DNA of 64,000 bases from Verrucomicrobiales bacterium (lineage in GTDB: Bacteria; Verrucomicrobiota; Verrucomicrobiia; Limisphaerales; J093), in NCBI GenBank assembly GCA_024233305.1, contig JACKPV010000030.1, positions 1 through 64,000 of the forward strand. Reading direction: 5' to 3'. The notes beneath the pieces are model-generated. The model had not been told where the DNA came from and ran no database searches. It saw only the letters and a program-made list of their open reading frames with translations. This document shows positions 24,809-33,401 of the stretch, one piece after another (positions within the stretch are counted from its first letter, which is position 1; every line of letters begins with the position of its first letter). A program made the translations under genes and the position numbers.

Positions 24809-25954
24809 TCACGGGCCCGCGCCGCCGGCCCGGCTGCTTCCGTCACGTTTCCCCGGACCGCCGCCCGTGGCCTGCGCTTCGAGCCAGTCGCAGGCCGCCG
24901 GCAACACGGCGTCCCAGTGATAGGTCGCCGCCCGTCGCCAGGCCGCTTCGCGATACCGTTGATAGCGGGCGGCATCGCCGGCCAGCGCGAGGACGGCCCC
25001 GGCGAGGGTTTCCGGCTGCTCGTCCGACGTCACCACGCCCGTTTCATCGTGCAGCGTGGACTCGACGAGGCCGGCCACCGGATAGACGACGGCCGGCGTG
25101 CCCATGGCGTTCGCCTCGATCACATTCAGGCCCCAACCCTCGCGTAACGACGTGTGCAGGAGCAGATGGGCAGCACGCAGCACGGCGTCCTTTTCCGCCT
25201 CGGGCAACCCGCCGGCAAACCGCACCCGGTCGCCGAGTTGCAGCGAATCGCCCAATGCCCGGAGCAACGACTCGTCCACCCCGGCGCCGACGATTGTCAA
25301 TGAGGCGTCGAGGCCTCGGTCCAGCAGACATCGCAAGGCGCGGAGGGAGTGGTCGATGCGCTTGTTTGGAACCAGGCGCGACACGACGGCCAGGCGCAGG
25401 GAAGTCGCGAGGGGTTTGGGCGGCAGTTCGGCCAGGGGACGGGTGTCCACGCCGTAGGGGATCTGGTGGACCCGGCGGACCCCGAGCCCTTCCAGCATGG
25501 TCCTGGTCGAGGCGGCGGCGGTCCAGAACTGGACGTTACGGTAGAGCTGGATGGTGCGCTGTTCCTGCCAGCGACCGAACCGGGCGCGAAAGCCGCGGTA
25601 AAAGGCGTGCCAGATCGGTCCGAGCACCTCGTGGATGTAGGCCACGCAATTCGTGCCGCACCACCACGGGGCGTACCAGGGCAGTCCGTGGTGCTGATCG
25701 ATGACCAGATCGAAGCGCGGCTGGCGACGGGCCCACCGCCAGGCGACGCCCACCGAGGTGCCCTTGCCGCCTCCGCGCACGATGTGCAGGCCGTCCACCT
25801 CCTCCCGGGCGGCGCTCCCCGGGAAGGCGTTTGCGAACCAGAAGACCTCGTGCCCACGGGTGCGCAGAGCGCGGAGGTAGCCTTCCGTGACACGTTCGGC
25901 CCCCCCGGCCATCGGGTTCCGCGGATCCCGCCAGTTCAGCATGAGGAAGCGCAT
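24809..25954 (-). CDS. GT4-family glycosyltransferase
   Basis: This 381-residue GT-B enzyme starts MRFLMLNWRDPRNPMAGGAERV, a conserved opening with the donor/acceptor GGAE loop. The C-terminal half carries RLAVVSRLVPNKRIDHSLRAL, LTIVGAGVDESLL and the E-x7-E-like donor-binding block SLREGWGLNVIEANAMGTPAVVYPVAGL. It likely builds a cell-surface oligosaccharide in the cytoplasm. The start overlaps the stop of the upstream esterase by one base (TGATG), and a 76-bp gap separates it from the methyltransferase gene. Confidence 0.9.
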   Translation of the reverse strand: MRFLMLNWRDPRNPMAGGAERVTEGYLRALRTRGHEVFWFANAFPGSAAREEVDGLHIVRGGGKGTSVGVAWRWARRQPRFDLVIDQHHGLPWYAPWWCGTNCVAYIHEVLGPIWHAFYRGFRARFGRWQEQRTIQLYRNVQFWTAAASTRTMLEGLGVRRVHQIPYGVDTRPLAELPPKPLATSLRLAVVSRLVPNKRIDHSLRALRCLLDRGLDASLTIVGAGVDESLLRALGDSLQLGDRVRFAGGLPEAEKDAVLRAAHLLLHTSLREGWGLNVIEANAMGTPAVVYPVAGLVESTLHDETGVVTSDEQPETLAGAVLALAGDAARYQRYREAAWRRAATYHWDAVLPAACDWLEAQATGGGPGKRDGSSRAGGAGP

Positions 25955-26592
25955 CAGGGCAGGCGTTCGCGCAGAAAACGGCGGATGACCGCAAACTCCG
26001 GTTCGCCGGCAAAGCTGTGCTCCTTCTCGAACTCGTGCCATTCGATGGTCAACCCGGCGGCACGCAGGAACTCGACCTGCCGGCGAACCTGGGGCATCGG
26101 AATCAGGGGATCGAGCGTGCCGTGCGTGAACAGAATCGCCTGCTCCCGGGCCACGGGTGAGAGTTCGTTCACCAGCTGTTCCGGCGCGTGCACATAGCCG
26201 CTCACGCCGACGAATCCGGCCAGGCGTCGGGGATAGCGCGCGGCAACCTCGAGGGTCATCAGGCAGCCTTGCGAGAACCCGAAGACGGCGGTGTCTTCCG
26301 GGGCGAAACCGCGCTCGGGCAGCGAGTCGAGCAAGTCGAACAACAACGCCCGGCTGCGCGTCACGCCCGGAGCCGCATCGCCGTAAATGTCGTACCAGGA
26401 ATACCCCATGAAATAGGGATCGGGGGCGTTGACCAGCAGGTAGTTGAGCGACGGCAAACGCAGCTCCGCCGGGAGCCCCCGGTAGCCCTCCATGCTGTCC
26501 CCCAATCCATGCAGAACCAGCATTAGGCGCTTCGAGTCTTTATCGCTGGCGGGCACCAAGTCCGTCACAAGCATGCCGGGATTTAAGAGCAA
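25954..26592 (-). CDS. Phospholipase/carboxylesterase-family alpha/beta hydrolase
   Basis: The 212-residue protein is an acyl-thioesterase/carboxylesterase-like hydrolase. The nucleophile serine sits in VFGFSQGCLMTLE at about 106; the acid is the Asp in THGTLDPLIPMPQ; the histidine is in EKEHSFAGEPE. The LVLHGLGDSMEGY oxyanion segment is near residue 25. The length is typical of this family (about 200-230). It is first in an operon with GT4, methyltransferase and a second glycosyltransferase, which suggests removal of an acyl group in glycan or lipid work, though these enzymes are also general-purpose. The start at 26592 could instead be the ATG at 26574. Confidence 0.85.
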   Translation of the reverse strand: MLLNPGMLVTDLVPASDKDSKRLMLVLHGLGDSMEGYRGLPAELRLPSLNYLLVNAPDPYFMGYSWYDIYGDAAPGVTRSRALLFDLLDSLPERGFAPEDTAVFGFSQGCLMTLEVAARYPRRLAGFVGVSGYVHAPEQLVNELSPVAREQAILFTHGTLDPLIPMPQVRRQVEFLRAAGLTIEWHEFEKEHSFAGEPEFAVIRRFLRERLP

Positions 26593-26696
26593 CCCCTCCG
26601 GATGGCGAGCAAATCCTCGGAGGCGTCCAGTGGAAGGTGCGGTTTTCGGATGGGGGCAAGCGGAAGACCGCCCCCGGCGCGCCGATTCCGAACCGC

Positions 26697-26725
26697 TTGA
26701 CCGGCACCGGCCGGATGCCTATGGT
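26697..26725 (+). promoter_or_regulatory. Predicted sigma-70-type promoter of the ilvB leader
   Basis: TTGACC (26697-26702) and TATGGT (26720-26725) are separated by exactly 17 bases. This would start transcription near 26732, just before the leader peptide ATG at 26736. In the gap 26593-26906 nothing else upstream of this promoter is apparent. Confidence 0.55.
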
Positions 26726-26735
26726 TCGCCGCGGA

Positions 26736-26813
26736 ATGAGCAAGGTTCGACCGACCCTGCGACTGGTAGTCGTTGTTGTACGCGGCATCGCCGCGGGGTC
26801 TTGTCGTGCGTAG
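26736..26813 (+). CDS. Valine-rich leader peptide of ilvB
   Basis: This 25-codon frame reads MSKVRPTLRLVVVVVRGIAA and ends SCRA followed by TAG at 26811-26813. It has five Val codons in a row (26766-26780: GTA GTC GTT GTT GTA) plus Leu and Ile codons nearby. Five tandem regulatory codons just upstream of an acetolactate synthase gene is the classic mark of transcription attenuation, as with E. coli ivbL. In-frame ATGs at 26715 and 26721 could give a longer form, but the promoter at 26697-26725 would start the RNA after them. No clear Shine-Dalgarno precedes 26736, so initiation may be nearly leaderless. Confidence 0.7.
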   Translation: MSKVRPTLRLVVVVVRGIAAGSCRA

Positions 26814-26863
26814 GCATTTTCTGAAACAAGAACCCACGGCTGGCCGACGGTCGTGGGTTTGTT
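26781..26863 (+). promoter_or_regulatory. ilvB transcription attenuator
   Basis: Several pairings compete. A pause-type hairpin CGCGGC-ATC-GCCGCG (26781-26795) directly follows the Val codons. An antiterminator pairs GGGGTCTTGT (26795-26804) with ACAAGAACCC (26826-26835). A terminator pairs AACAAGAACCCACG (26825-26838) with CGTGGGTTTGTT (26852-26863), leaving a two-base bulge. The antiterminator and terminator share 26826-26835 and so exclude each other. The T tract after the terminator is poor (TTTGTTCATT). Expected logic: ribosome stalling at Val codons when charged tRNA-Val is scarce favours the antiterminator and ilvB expression. Confidence 0.65.
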
Positions 26864-26906
26864 CATTGCCCCGCCGGACGCCGCCTGTCACCGAAGACCG
26901 TCAAGC

Positions 26907-28727
26907 ATGAGCAAGATCGCGCGAAAGAAAGCCAAATCCGCCGCCACCGGCGCCAAGCGGGGCGAACCGGGACCCGCAACCCTGGGCAGTGATGTGCTGG
27001 TCCAGTGTCTCGAACGCGAGGGTGTCGAGGCCATTTTCGCCTACCCTGGCGGCGCCAGCATGGAGATCCATCAGGCGCTGACCCGCTCGAAACGCATCCG
27101 CACCTACCTCCCACGCCACGAACAGGGCGGCGTCTTCGCCGCGGGCGGCTATGCCCGGGCCACCGGGCGGGCGGGAGTGTGCATGGCGACCAGCGGGCCC
27201 GGCGCCACCAACCTGGTGACCGGCCTCGCGGATGCCTTCATGGATTCGGTGCCGTTGGTGAGCATCACCGGCCAGGTGCCGCAGGTGATGATTGGCAAGG
27301 GGGCCTTCCAGGAGACCGACTTCTTCGGCATGACCCTGCCGGTCGTCAAGCACAGCTACCTCGTCACCGATCTCGCCGACCTCCCGCGGATCGTGAAGGA
27401 GGCCTTCCACATCGCGCAATCCGGCCGACCCGGTCCGGTGGTGGTCGACATCCCGAAGAACGTCCAGCAATCGCGGGCCCACCCGGTCTTCCCGGACGCG
27501 GTGCATTTGCGCGGCTATGACCCGGTCCGGCAGGCCGGCGACGCGGCCCTCGAACAGATCCTCGGTTTGATCGAGCGGGCCGAGCGTCCCGTGCTCTATG
27601 TCGGTGGCGGTATCATCACCAGCGGGGCCTCCGCCGCCCTGCGGCAATTCGCCGACACCACCGGCATCCCCGTGACCACCACGCTCATGGGCGTCGGGGC
27701 GTATCCCGAGAACTCGCCCCGCTCGCTCAAGTGGCTCGGCATGCACGGCGCCGCCTACGCGAACTGGGCCGTGGCCGAGGCCGACCTCCTGCTGGCCTTC
27801 GGTGTGCGGTTCGACGACCGGGTCACGGGCAAGGTCGAGAAGTTCTGCGAGCACGGCACCATCGTGCACGTCGATCTGGATCCCTCCGAGATCAACAAGA
27901 ACCGCAAGGTCCACCTGCCGATCATCAGCGACATCCGTTATGCGCTCGAACGGTTGAACGCGATGCTCGCCGAACGGCCGTTGCAGAAGCAGTTCACCGA
28001 CTGGCACAACCGGATTGCCGAACTCAAGGCCCGGGCGCCCCTGTCCTGGCGGCTGACGGAGGAGGTGCTCCGGTCCCAACATGTGCAGGATCACATGGAC
28101 GGCAACCCGGCCGAAGTCATCCTCGCGCAGGAAGCCATCGCGATGCTTCACGAGCTGACGCAGGGCGACGCGATCATCACCACGGGCGTGGGCCAGCATC
28201 AGATGTGGGCCGGCCAGTTCTACCAGTTCCGCGAACCCCGCCAGTTCATCACCAGCGCCGGGCTCGGCGCCATGGGCTTCGGGTACCCCGCCGCCCTCGG
28301 CGCCAAGGTGGCGCGGCCGGACAAACAGGTCGTGGACATCGACGGCGACGGTTCCTTCCTGATGAACATCCAGGAACTCGCGCTGGCCCACATCGACGGC
28401 ATCGCCGCCAAGGCGATGATCCTCAACAACCAGCACCTCGGCATGGTGATGCAGTGGGAGGACCGTTTCTACAAGGGCAACCGCGGGCACACCTACCTGG
28501 GCGATCCCGACAACGCGCGGCAGATCTACCCGGATTTCGTCGCCATCGCGCGGGGTTTCAACGTGCCCTGCGAACGGGTGATGTACCGCAAGGATCTGCG
28601 CGCCGCCATCCAGCGGATGCTCGACTCCGACCAGCCCTACGTGCTCGACGTCGCGACGCCTTACACCGAGCACGTGATGCCCTTCATCCCGGCGGGTCGG
28701 ACCGTGGAAGAAATGATGGTCCAGTAA
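26907..28727 (+). CDS. ilvB: Acetolactate synthase, large (catalytic) subunit
   Basis: This ThDP enzyme condenses pyruvate (or pyruvate and 2-ketobutyrate) to acetolactate, the first common step to Val, Leu and Ile. The protein has 606 residues with a 40-residue Lys/Ala-rich N-terminal extension. Landmarks: YPGGASMEIHQALTRS, the catalytic Glu in LPRHEQGGVFAAGGYARATG, TSGPGATNLVTGLADAFMDSVP, and the ThDP/Mg motif DGDGSFLMNIQELA...NNQHLGMV near 490. Start at 26907 avoids the GTG at 26853, which lies inside the terminator arm. No small subunit (ilvN) or ilvC is next to it; the following gene encodes a secreted protein. Expression is probably controlled by the upstream attenuator. Confidence 0.95.
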   Translation: MSKIARKKAKSAATGAKRGEPGPATLGSDVLVQCLEREGVEAIFAYPGGASMEIHQALTRSKRIRTYLPRHEQGGVFAAGGYARATGRAGVCMATSGPGATNLVTGLADAFMDSVPLVSITGQVPQVMIGKGAFQETDFFGMTLPVVKHSYLVTDLADLPRIVKEAFHIAQSGRPGPVVVDIPKNVQQSRAHPVFPDAVHLRGYDPVRQAGDAALEQILGLIERAERPVLYVGGGIITSGASAALRQFADTTGIPVTTTLMGVGAYPENSPRSLKWLGMHGAAYANWAVAEADLLLAFGVRFDDRVTGKVEKFCEHGTIVHVDLDPSEINKNRKVHLPIISDIRYALERLNAMLAERPLQKQFTDWHNRIAELKARAPLSWRLTEEVLRSQHVQDHMDGNPAEVILAQEAIAMLHELTQGDAIITTGVGQHQMWAGQFYQFREPRQFITSAGLGAMGFGYPAALGAKVARPDKQVVDIDGDGSFLMNIQELALAHIDGIAAKAMILNNQHLGMVMQWEDRFYKGNRGHTYLGDPDNARQIYPDFVAIARGFNVPCERVMYRKDLRAAIQRMLDSDQPYVLDVATPYTEHVMPFIPAGRTVEEMMVQ

Positions 28728-28735
28728 CCGCGTTC

Positions 28736-28772
28736 GGGGAGCCGGCGGTGGCCCCGCGTCCCCCGGCTCCCC
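28736..28772 (+). terminator. Hairpin after ilvB
   Basis: GGGGAGCCGG (28736-28745) pairs perfectly over 10 bp with CCGGCTCCCC (28763-28772), starting 9 bases past the ilvB stop. No T-rich tail follows directly, so it may be a weak terminator or an RNA 3'-end stabiliser. Its position makes separate transcription of the downstream genes plausible. Confidence 0.55.
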
Positions 28773-28788
28773 ACCGCCCCCTTTGTTC

Positions 28789-29874
28789 ATGGCCCGCGCT
28801 GCCGTTTCCCTCCTTCGATTCTTCCCGGCGGGCGCGGCGGCGCTCGGCGCGCTGCTGTGCGGCGCCGGGTTATGGGCGGCGGAACTCCGCGTCGGCCTGC
28901 TCGACGTGCCCGTCGGCGGGCTTCCCGCGGGCTTCCGTCCGGCGCTCACCGGACAGGGGGCGCCGGGGGATTGGCAGGTCATTTCGGCCGAGATTCCCAC
29001 GCTGCTCCCGCCGCTGAACCCCGAGGCCCGGCCGCCGCAGGGACCGGCGATCGCGCAGTTGTCCCGGGACGCCACCGACGAACGGTTTCCGCTGCTGGTG
29101 TACGAGCCCGAGGTGTTCACCGATTTCACCCTGCGCGTGAAGCTCAAGCTGGTCGCCGGTGATTTCGAGCAGATGGCGGGGATTGCCTTCCGCCTGCAGG
29201 ACCCGGAGAACTACTACGTCGTCCGGGCCAGCGCGAAGGGGAACACCTTTCGTTTCTATCGCGTCCATCGCGGGCAACGGGGACCGGTCATCGGACCGGA
29301 AATGGACATTGCGGCGGGGGTGTGGCACGACCTCGAGATCGAGTGCGAGGGCAATCGCATCCGGATCCGTTTCGACGGCCGCGAGGCCCTGCCCGAACTC
29401 ACCGATCCCACCTTTCGCGAAGGTCGCATCGCGCTCTGGACCAAGTCCGATTCGGTCAGTTACTTCGCCGATCTCCGGATCACCTACCGGCCGCGGACCA
29501 CGCTCGCCGAGGATCTGGTTGCCGGCGCGCTGGCCCGCTACGACCGGCTCCTCGGCCTCCGCATCAGCGCCGCCACCGCGGATCGCCAGGATCTCCACGT
29601 CGTGGCCAGCCACGATGAAAAGGAAATCGGCGCGCCGGGCACCGAGGCGGAGCAACGAGCCATCGCTGAAAACCAGCCCCTCGTCGCCAAGGCTGGCGGC
29701 GAGATGATCGTTTGCCTGCCGTTGCGTGACCGGAACGGGGATCCCATCGCCGCCGTCCGCATCGTCATGAAATCGTTCCCCGGCCAGACCGAACAGAACG
29801 CCGTCGGACGGGCCACGCCGGTGATCCGGATGATGCAGCCGCGGGTGCTTTCCCTGGAAGCCCTGACCCAATAG
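28789..29874 (+). CDS. Secreted protein with a LamG/DUF1080-like lectin fold
   Basis: The 361-residue protein has a signal peptide (about 1-30, ending GLWAAE). A concanavalin-like beta-sandwich follows at about 85-215, recognised by FTLRVKLKLVAGDFEQMAGIAFRLQDPENYYVVRAS and VWHDLEIECEGNRIRIRFDG. This is the pattern of 3-keto-disaccharide-hydrolase/DUF1080 and laminin-G-type domains. The C-terminal 130 residues have a different, unrecognised alpha/beta character (LVAGALARYDRLLGLRIS, GEMIVCLPLRDRNGDPIAAVRI) that recalls a small sensory domain. It probably works in the periplasm on a sugar or as a binding protein. Start at the ATG at 28789. It is followed after 2 bp by a Nudix gene. Confidence 0.75.
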   Translation: MARAAVSLLRFFPAGAAALGALLCGAGLWAAELRVGLLDVPVGGLPAGFRPALTGQGAPGDWQVISAEIPTLLPPLNPEARPPQGPAIAQLSRDATDERFPLLVYEPEVFTDFTLRVKLKLVAGDFEQMAGIAFRLQDPENYYVVRASAKGNTFRFYRVHRGQRGPVIGPEMDIAAGVWHDLEIECEGNRIRIRFDGREALPELTDPTFREGRIALWTKSDSVSYFADLRITYRPRTTLAEDLVAGALARYDRLLGLRISAATADRQDLHVVASHDEKEIGAPGTEAEQRAIAENQPLVAKAGGEMIVCLPLRDRNGDPIAAVRIVMKSFPGQTEQNAVGRATPVIRMMQPRVLSLEALTQ

Positions 29875-29876
29875 GC

Positions 29877-30518
29877 ATGGATCCCGCGTCCGGAGCCGCC
29901 GCCGCCAACCCCGTGGCCATCGCCCGGGAACTCGAGGCGCTCGCGCAGACGGGATTGACGTTCGCACAGGACCACTTTGACCGGGAACGTTACACCCGGG
30001 TGCGCGAACTTGCCGCCGCCCTGCTCGCCCGGCACTCCGATCTCGACCCGGCGACGATTCTCCGCTGGTCGGCGGCCGAGTTCGGGTACGCCACGCCGAA
30101 GGTTGATGTGCGGGCCTTCATTCTCGACGGCGACCGCGTCCTGCTGATCCGTGAGAACGCCGACGAAGGCCGCTGGTCGCTGCCGGGCGGTTGGGCCGAA
30201 GTCAACGAAACCCCGACCGCCTCGGTCGTGCGCGAGGTGCGCGAGGAATGCGGGTATGCCGTGCGCGTGCTCCGGTTGCTGGCGGTGTTCGACCGGGAGC
30301 AGCAGGGGCATCCGCCCCCCTTTCCCTATCACGTCTACAAGCTGTTCTTCCATTGCGCGATCACGGGCGGTCAACCTGGACCGGGCCATGAATCCTCCGC
30401 GGTCGCCTTCCATCCCCTTGACCGGTTGCCCGAGTTGTCGGCCAGCCGGGTCCTGCCGGCGCAGCTCGAACGGCTGCACGCGGCGGTTCGGAAGGGCGAG
30501 CCCGTCCTCTGCGACTGA
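29877..30518 (+). CDS. Nudix hydrolase with N-terminal Nudix-N domain
   Basis: The 213-residue protein has an N-terminal helical domain (about 1-70, ALAQTGLTFAQDHFDRERYTRVREL) found in ADP-ribose/NAD-type Nudix proteins, then a Nudix domain from about 75. The Nudix box reads G-WAEVNE-TPTASVVREVREECGY, with the key glutamates in REVREECG. These enzymes hydrolyse nucleoside diphosphates linked to another group; this subfamily is often annotated as ADP-ribose pyrophosphatase, but the substrate cannot be told. It starts 2 bases after the stop of the preceding gene, so the two are co-transcribed. Confidence 0.88.
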   Translation: MDPASGAAAANPVAIARELEALAQTGLTFAQDHFDRERYTRVRELAAALLARHSDLDPATILRWSAAEFGYATPKVDVRAFILDGDRVLLIRENADEGRWSLPGGWAEVNETPTASVVREVREECGYAVRVLRLLAVFDREQQGHPPPFPYHVYKLFFHCAITGGQPGPGHESSAVAFHPLDRLPELSASRVLPAQLERLHAAVRKGEPVLCD

Positions 30519-30719
30519 AGCGTGACGATTCAGTACCCCGACCCGATCCGCGTGTTGAATCGATACGGCCGGAGCGGCTCCCGGTGCTTCGCGACGGCGA
30601 GCCGGGGTGTTCGGAGGAATCCGCCATCCGCGCCTGTTCCCCGAGTCCGCGCGGGACAAGCTTGGGGCCGGACGGAGTTTCCCGTTGCCCGAACGTCCCG
30701 GGCGAATACTCTCCGGCCC

Positions 30720-31553
30720 GTGAGCGAGCAGCCTGAAATCCTCGGCATCATTGCCGGCAACCGCAGCCTGCCCTTCCTCGTCGCCCGCGAGGCCCGCGCG
30801 CAGGGCGTGGGGCGGTTGGTCGCGGTGGCCTTCGAGGGGGAAACCGATCCGGCCCTGGCGGACTGCGTGGACGACCTCGAGTGGGTGAAGGTCGGTCAGG
30901 TCAACCGCGCGATCAAAGCCCTCACCTCGCGCGGGGTGCGGCACTGTGTCATGGCCGGGCAGATCGCGCCGAAGAACCTGTTCAACCTCCGTCCCGACCT
31001 GCGCGCCCTCACGCTCCTGCTGCAGTTGCGGCACAAGAATGCCCACACCATCTTCGGCGCGCTGGCCGGCGAGCTGGCCAAGGACGGCGTCGAACTCATT
31101 TCCGCCGTGCCGTGGCTCCGGCCGCACATGCCCGAGCTGGGTTTTCACCTCGGTCCAAAGCTCAGCCGGGAACAGCAGGCGGACGTTGAATTCGGGCATC
31201 GCATTGCCAAGGAGGTTTCCCGCCTCGAAGTCGGTCAGACCGTCGTGGTCAAGCACGGGACCGTGCTCGCGGTCGAGGGCTTCGAGGGCACCGACGCCTG
31301 CCTGGCCCGCGGCGGTCAGCTGGCCGGATCGAAGGGGGGCGCCGTCGCGGTGAAGGTCGCCAAGGAAGATCACGACATGCGGTTCGACATCCCGTGTTTC
31401 GGTGAGGTCACGCTCGAAACCTGCGCCAACGCCGGGATTGCCGTCCTCGCGGTCGAGGCGGGCCGCGCCATCCTGCTCGAACGCGACCGCGCCGCCGCTG
31501 TGGCCCGCCAGCGGAAGGTGGCGGTGACGACCGTGGCGGTCGAACCCCGGTGA
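30720..31553 (+). CDS. lpxI: UDP-2,3-diacylglucosamine pyrophosphatase LpxI
   Basis: LpxI hydrolyses UDP-2,3-diacylglucosamine to lipid X and UMP, providing a substrate for LpxB. It replaces LpxH in alphaproteobacteria and many other phyla. The 277-residue protein has the typical opening ILGIIAGNRSLPFLVAREARAQG, VKVGQVNRAIKAL near 57, AGQIAPKNLFNLRPD near 79, and the C-terminal metal domain with VVVKHGTVLAVEGFEGTDACL and DIPCFGEVTLETCANAGIAVLAVEAG. The GTG at 30720 is the start because earlier in-frame sequence is Arg/Pro-rich and unlike the family. It is separated from the Nudix gene by 201 bp in which nothing is seen. Confidence 0.93.
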   Translation: MSEQPEILGIIAGNRSLPFLVAREARAQGVGRLVAVAFEGETDPALADCVDDLEWVKVGQVNRAIKALTSRGVRHCVMAGQIAPKNLFNLRPDLRALTLLLQLRHKNAHTIFGALAGELAKDGVELISAVPWLRPHMPELGFHLGPKLSREQQADVEFGHRIAKEVSRLEVGQTVVVKHGTVLAVEGFEGTDACLARGGQLAGSKGGAVAVKVAKEDHDMRFDIPCFGEVTLETCANAGIAVLAVEAGRAILLERDRAAAVARQRKVAVTTVAVEPR

Positions 31554-31738
31554 TCGGCGCCGCCTTTCCGGGGATCCCGCACGGACGGATGACGAAACAC
31601 CCCGGACGACCCGGCCCGGCCCGCCGGCACCATGCAATCGACTGATGAGAGCGTTCGCCGGATTCACAGTTTCTGCTCGCCCGGGAAACCCGCTCCGGTA
31701 AGGTGAATGCCGCTTTGACAGAAATCGCGCATTTGAAC

Positions 31739-33214
31739 ATGACCACTGAACCTGTTGCTGACATTGCCGTGATCGGGCTCGCCGTCATGGGGCAAAACCT
31801 GATCCTGAACATGAACGACCACGGCTTCACCGTCGTGGCCTACAATCGCACCGTCGAGAAGGTCGACCAGTTTCTGGCCCACGAAGCCCGCGGCACCAAC
31901 ATCCGCGGCGCCCGGTCCATCGAGGAAATGGTCGCCCAGCTCAAACGCCCGCGCCGCGTCATGCTCATGGTCAAGGCCGGCCGCCCGGTGGACGAATTCA
32001 TCGACCTCGTCCTTCCCCATCTCGAGCCCGGTGACATCCTCATCGACGGCGGCAATTCCCTCTTCGAGGACACCATCCGGCGCACCCAATACGTCGAGAG
32101 CAAGGGCCTCCTCTACATCGGCACCGGCGTCTCCGGCGGCGAGGAAGGCGCCCGCCGCGGTCCGTCCATCATGCCCGGCGGATCGCCCGCGGCCTGGGAA
32201 CACGTCCGCCCCATCTTCCAGTCCATCGCCGCCAAGGTTGACGGCGAGGTCCCCTGCTGCGACTGGGTCGGCGAGAACGGCGCGGGCCACTACGTGAAGA
32301 TGGTCCACAACGGCATCGAATACGGCGACATGCAGCTCATCTGCGAGGCCTACCAGTTGATGAAGGACGGTCTCGGCATGGACGCCGACGAGATGCACCG
32401 CGTCTTTGCGGAGTGGTACCACGGCGACCTGAACTCCTACCTCATCGAAATCACCCGCGACATCCTCGGGTTCAAGGACGAGGACGGCCTCCCGATGGTC
32501 GACAAGATTCTCGACACCGCCGGTCAGAAGGGCACCGGCAAATGGACGGTGATTTCGTCGCAGGAACTCGGCATTCCCGTCACGCTGATCGCCGAGGCGG
32601 TCTACGCGCGCTGTGTGTCGGCGATGAAGGACGAGCGCGTGAAGGCGTCGAAGAAGCTCAAGGGACCGAAACCGTTGCTGCCGCTGGCGGCCGATCCGGT
32701 GAAGAAGGCGAAGTTCATCGAGGACATCCGCCAGGCGCTCTATGCCGCGAAGATCGTGTCCTACGCGCAGGGCTACATGCTGATGCGGGCCGCCGCCGAC
32801 CAGTACCAGTGGAAGCTGAACTACGGTGGGGTGGCGTTGATGTGGCGCGGCGGCTGCATCATCCGGAGCGTGTTCCTTGGGCGGATCAAGGAAGCCTTCG
32901 ACCGCAACAAGCGCTTGGCGAACCTGATGCTCGATCCGTTCTTCAAGCAGGCCATTCGCGGGGCGCAGAAATCCTGGCGCAACGTCGTGGCCACCGCGGT
33001 CAAAAAGGGCATTCCCGTGCCGGCCTTCAGCACGGCGCTGGCCTTCTATGACGGTTTCCGCAGCGAACGGCTCCCGGCCAACCTGCTTCAGGCCCAGCGC
33101 GATTACTTCGGCGCGCATACCTACGAGCGCGTGGACAAGCCGCGCGGCGAGTTCTTCCACACCAATTGGACCGGCCGCGGCGGTACCACCGCCAGCAGCA
33201 CCTACACCGTGTAG
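31739..33214 (+). CDS. gnd: 6-phosphogluconate dehydrogenase, decarboxylating
   Basis: Gnd oxidises 6-phosphogluconate to ribulose 5-phosphate and CO2 with NADP+ in the pentose-phosphate pathway. The 491-residue protein has the Rossmann motif IAVIGLAVMGQNL at about 9-21, the substrate-loop LIDGGNSLFEDT, GTGVSGGEEGARRGPSIMPGG near 130, the catalytic Lys and Glu in GHYVKMVHNGIEYGDMQL near 182, and the C-terminal dimer tail ending NWTGRGGTTASSTYTV. This is the long (about 470-490) class. Start at 31739 (MTTEPVADIAV) matches family N-termini; a GTG at 31703 would add 12 residues. A hairpin terminator follows the stop. Confidence 0.97.
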   Translation: MTTEPVADIAVIGLAVMGQNLILNMNDHGFTVVAYNRTVEKVDQFLAHEARGTNIRGARSIEEMVAQLKRPRRVMLMVKAGRPVDEFIDLVLPHLEPGDILIDGGNSLFEDTIRRTQYVESKGLLYIGTGVSGGEEGARRGPSIMPGGSPAAWEHVRPIFQSIAAKVDGEVPCCDWVGENGAGHYVKMVHNGIEYGDMQLICEAYQLMKDGLGMDADEMHRVFAEWYHGDLNSYLIEITRDILGFKDEDGLPMVDKILDTAGQKGTGKWTVISSQELGIPVTLIAEAVYARCVSAMKDERVKASKKLKGPKPLLPLAADPVKKAKFIEDIRQALYAAKIVSYAQGYMLMRAAADQYQWKLNYGGVALMWRGGCIIRSVFLGRIKEAFDRNKRLANLMLDPFFKQAIRGAQKSWRNVVATAVKKGIPVPAFSTALAFYDGFRSERLPANLLQAQRDYFGAHTYERVDKPRGEFFHTNWTGRGGTTASSTYTV

Positions 33215-33233
33215 TCGCGAAATATTTTCCCGG

Positions 33234-33267
33234 GGCCCGGTCGTCCTTCCGGCGGCCGGGCCTTTCG
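33234..33267 (+). terminator. Terminator of gnd
   Basis: GGCCCGG (33234-33240) pairs with CCGGGCC (33256-33262), with a 15-base loop and a short TTTCG tail, 19 bases after the gnd stop. The T tract is short. Confidence 0.6.
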
Positions 33268-33401
33268 TTCGGGAGAGCGCCGGCCCTTTCAAACATGGCG
33301 GACTTCTGCGGGCCTGATCCGCCCGGCAGCGCGCAAGCCGGCGGTGTCGCCTCCCTCCCGCTGCCCCCGCGGACTCGACACCGGGCCCGCCGGTCGGGAG
33401 A

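Noticed and set aside
26853..26906. GTG start giving ilvB an 18-residue N-terminal extension
   Set aside because: The GTG lies inside the 3' arm of the proposed terminator and the added residues are not family-like; ATG at 26907 is preferred.
31714..31719. TTGACA close to the gnd start as a -35 box
   Set aside because: No -10-like sequence at 16-18 bases, and it would place the transcription start inside the coding region.
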